From: G963664585 sp963664585
Lineage (GTDB): Bacteria > Bacillota > Clostridia > Oscillospirales > Ruminococcaceae
DNA length: 64,000 nucleotides
Reading direction: 5' to 3'
NCBI GenBank assembly: GCA_963664585.2
Contig: CAXXEO010000008.1
Span: 62,001 to 126,000, forward strand
Part shown: positions 62,956 through 64,000 of the stretch, in pieces
Position numbering within the stretch: position 1 is the first letter of the stretch
How the letters are laid out: each line of letters starts with the position of its first letter
Translations under genes and position numbers: made by a program
The notes under the pieces: model-generated
Told to the model about the DNA's origin: nothing
The model's input: the letters and a program-made list of their open reading frames with translations, nothing else
The model's database searches: none

Positions 62956-64000
62956 GTGTTTGTTGACTTAGCCAGAATCAATATTAAGGGCGGGGACGGC
63001 GGTGCTGGCGCTGTATCCTTTCACCGTGAAAAATTTGTGTCTGCCGGCGGCCCCGACGGTGGTGACGGCGGTAAGGGCGGAGATGTGGTCTTTTTAACGG
63101 ACACTAATGTAGCCACCCTGATTGATTTTCACTATAAGAAAAAATATTATGCCCCCAATGGGGAAAATGGCGGGGCAAAAAAATGCTCTGGTAAGAGTGC
63201 GGAAGACCTTGTGATCAAGGTGCCAAGGGGTACACTGGTCAAGGAACGCAATACTGGAAGGCTTATTGCCGACTTGTCGGGGACTGAACCTGTGGTAATT
63301 GCGCGCGGGGGAAAAGGCGGCTGGGGTAACAGCCATTTTGCTACCCCAACGCGACAGATTCCGCTTTTCGCCAAACCCGGCTTGCCGGGAGAGTCATTTG
63401 AGCTTCTTTTAGAGCTGAAGCTTCTGGCTGATGTCGGCCTTGTTGGCTTTCCCAACGTGGGAAAGTCTACCCTGATCTCGGTCGTAAGCGATGCAAAGCC
63501 CAAAATTGCCAACTACCATTTCACCACGCTGACTCCAGTACTCGGCGTGGTGCGGGTTGAGGCAGAAAAGAGTTTTGTTATGGCTGACATTCCCGGCCTG
63601 ATCGAGGGAGCAAGCGAGGGACTGGGTCTTGGTCATGAGTTTTTGCGACATGTGGATAGATGTCGCCTGATTCTCCATGTGGTGGATGTGTCAGGAAGCG
63701 AAGACCGCGACCCCATTGAGGACTTTAAACGGATCAATCTTGAACTCAAAAATTTTTCGCCTGAGCTTGCCGGAAGACCACAGATTGTCGCCGCCAACAA
63801 GAGCGACATTGCAACCTCCGAGCAGATTGAGACCTTTAAAGCGTATATCGAAGAGCAGGGATATGCATTTTTTTGCATTTCTGCCGCTACACGTCAAGGG
63901 GTAGATCCTCTCATCAAGGCGCTGGCCGCACAGCTTGACATGCTGCCGCCAATTAAGCAGTATGAGCCGGATCCTCTTCCGCAGATTGATTTCGAGGCTA
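62956..64000 (+). CDS. obgE: GTPase ObgE/CgtA (3' end beyond window)
   Basis: GTG 62956 lies 8 nt after GAGGAGG and opens a frame that runs off the right edge (348 codons seen). The Gly-rich Obg fold is at the start (KGGDGGAGAVSFHREKF, GGDGGKGG). The G-domain follows, with G1 GFPNVGKST, G2 around YHFTTLTP, G3 DIPGLIEGA and G4 NKSD. It is an essential ribosome-associated GTPase involved in 50S assembly and stress control. Position after rplU-rpmA is the standard order. The C-terminal OCT domain typical of Firmicutes, if present, would lie outside the window. Confidence 0.96.
   Translation, partial: MFVDLARINIKGGDGGAGAVSFHREKFVSAGGPDGGDGGKGGDVVFLTDTNVATLIDFHYKKKYYAPNGENGGAKKCSGKSAEDLVIKVPRGTLVKERNTGRLIADLSGTEPVVIARGGKGGWGNSHFATPTRQIPLFAKPGLPGESFELLLELKLLADVGLVGFPNVGKSTLISVVSDAKPKIANYHFTTLTPVLGVVRVEAEKSFVMADIPGLIEGASEGLGLGHEFLRHVDRCRLILHVVDVSGSEDRDPIEDFKRINLELKNFSPELAGRPQIVAANKSDIATSEQIETFKAYIEEQGYAFFCISAATRQGVDPLIKALAAQLDMLPPIKQYEPDPLPQIDFEA

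Overview
The window looks like part of a low-to-mid GC Gram-positive chromosome from class Clostridia, probably the Ruminococcaceae/Oscillospiraceae side. The evidence is the strong GGAGG ribosome binding sites with frequent TTG and GTG starts, the rplU-rpmA-obgE order, lipoproteins with Ser-rich linkers, an ABC-F protein, an EF-P-modification M16 peptidase pair (YfmF/YfmH) and a large NdvB-type glucan synthase. The exact genus cannot be read from the sequence.

Layout. 0-5 kb: end of an FMN glutamate-synthase-like enzyme, a chemotaxis receptor and a HAD phosphatase. 5-13.5 kb: a decayed block holding a frameshifted ABC-F ATPase, an IS30-family element with a broken transposase, a broken PAS/GAF/GGDEF protein, and a sulfur block (cysK, an Rrf2 regulator, a metY remnant and mnmA) in which only the regulator is intact. 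13.5-19 kb: a universal stress protein, then two DUF3870 paralogues, an NhaC-type transporter and a CapA-type metallophosphatase. 18.7-24 kb, minus strand: serC, a DUF1015 protein and serA (frameshifted), then aroE (frameshifted) and an esterase remnant. 24-28 kb: an orphan TRAP binding protein divergent from a membrane-bound AraC regulator. 28-36 kb: a complete dipeptide/oligopeptide ABC operon plus a type-B carboxylesterase. 37-40 kb: an AEC permease, a YetF/DUF421 protein and an intact IS30 copy. 40.7-44.7 kb: a YyaL/DUF255 thioredoxin-domain gene split at its CHWCHV motif by an AT-rich cassette of about 2 kb, which carries a membrane protein and a methyltransferase. 45-49.6 kb: a MarR regulator and a heterodimeric ABC exporter. 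50-57.7 kb: the NdvB-like protein. 58-64 kb: YfmF/YfmH, lgt, rplU, rpmA and the start of obgE.

Two things stand out. First, a family of about 106-bp palindromic elements occurs 13 times, always between genes. It has terminal inverted repeats (TATAG..GATTAACTT..AAAAC) and a central GC hairpin (CCCCCGCC GAA GGCGGGGG). Both IS30 copies are inserted at the mirror-equivalent position in the two ends of this element, with 4-bp target duplications. Second, the cassette inside yyaL brings its own substitute 5' end of yyaL, so integration would have rebuilt a full-length hybrid gene; that hybrid now carries a 20-bp disrupting insertion. The membrane-protein/methyltransferase pair is the best candidate here for an undescribed system.

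Many genes carry one-base indels, several in homopolymer runs. The sequence alone cannot separate real decay from assembly error, except for metY, where about 300 codons are missing. No tRNA, rRNA or CRISPR array was recognised.
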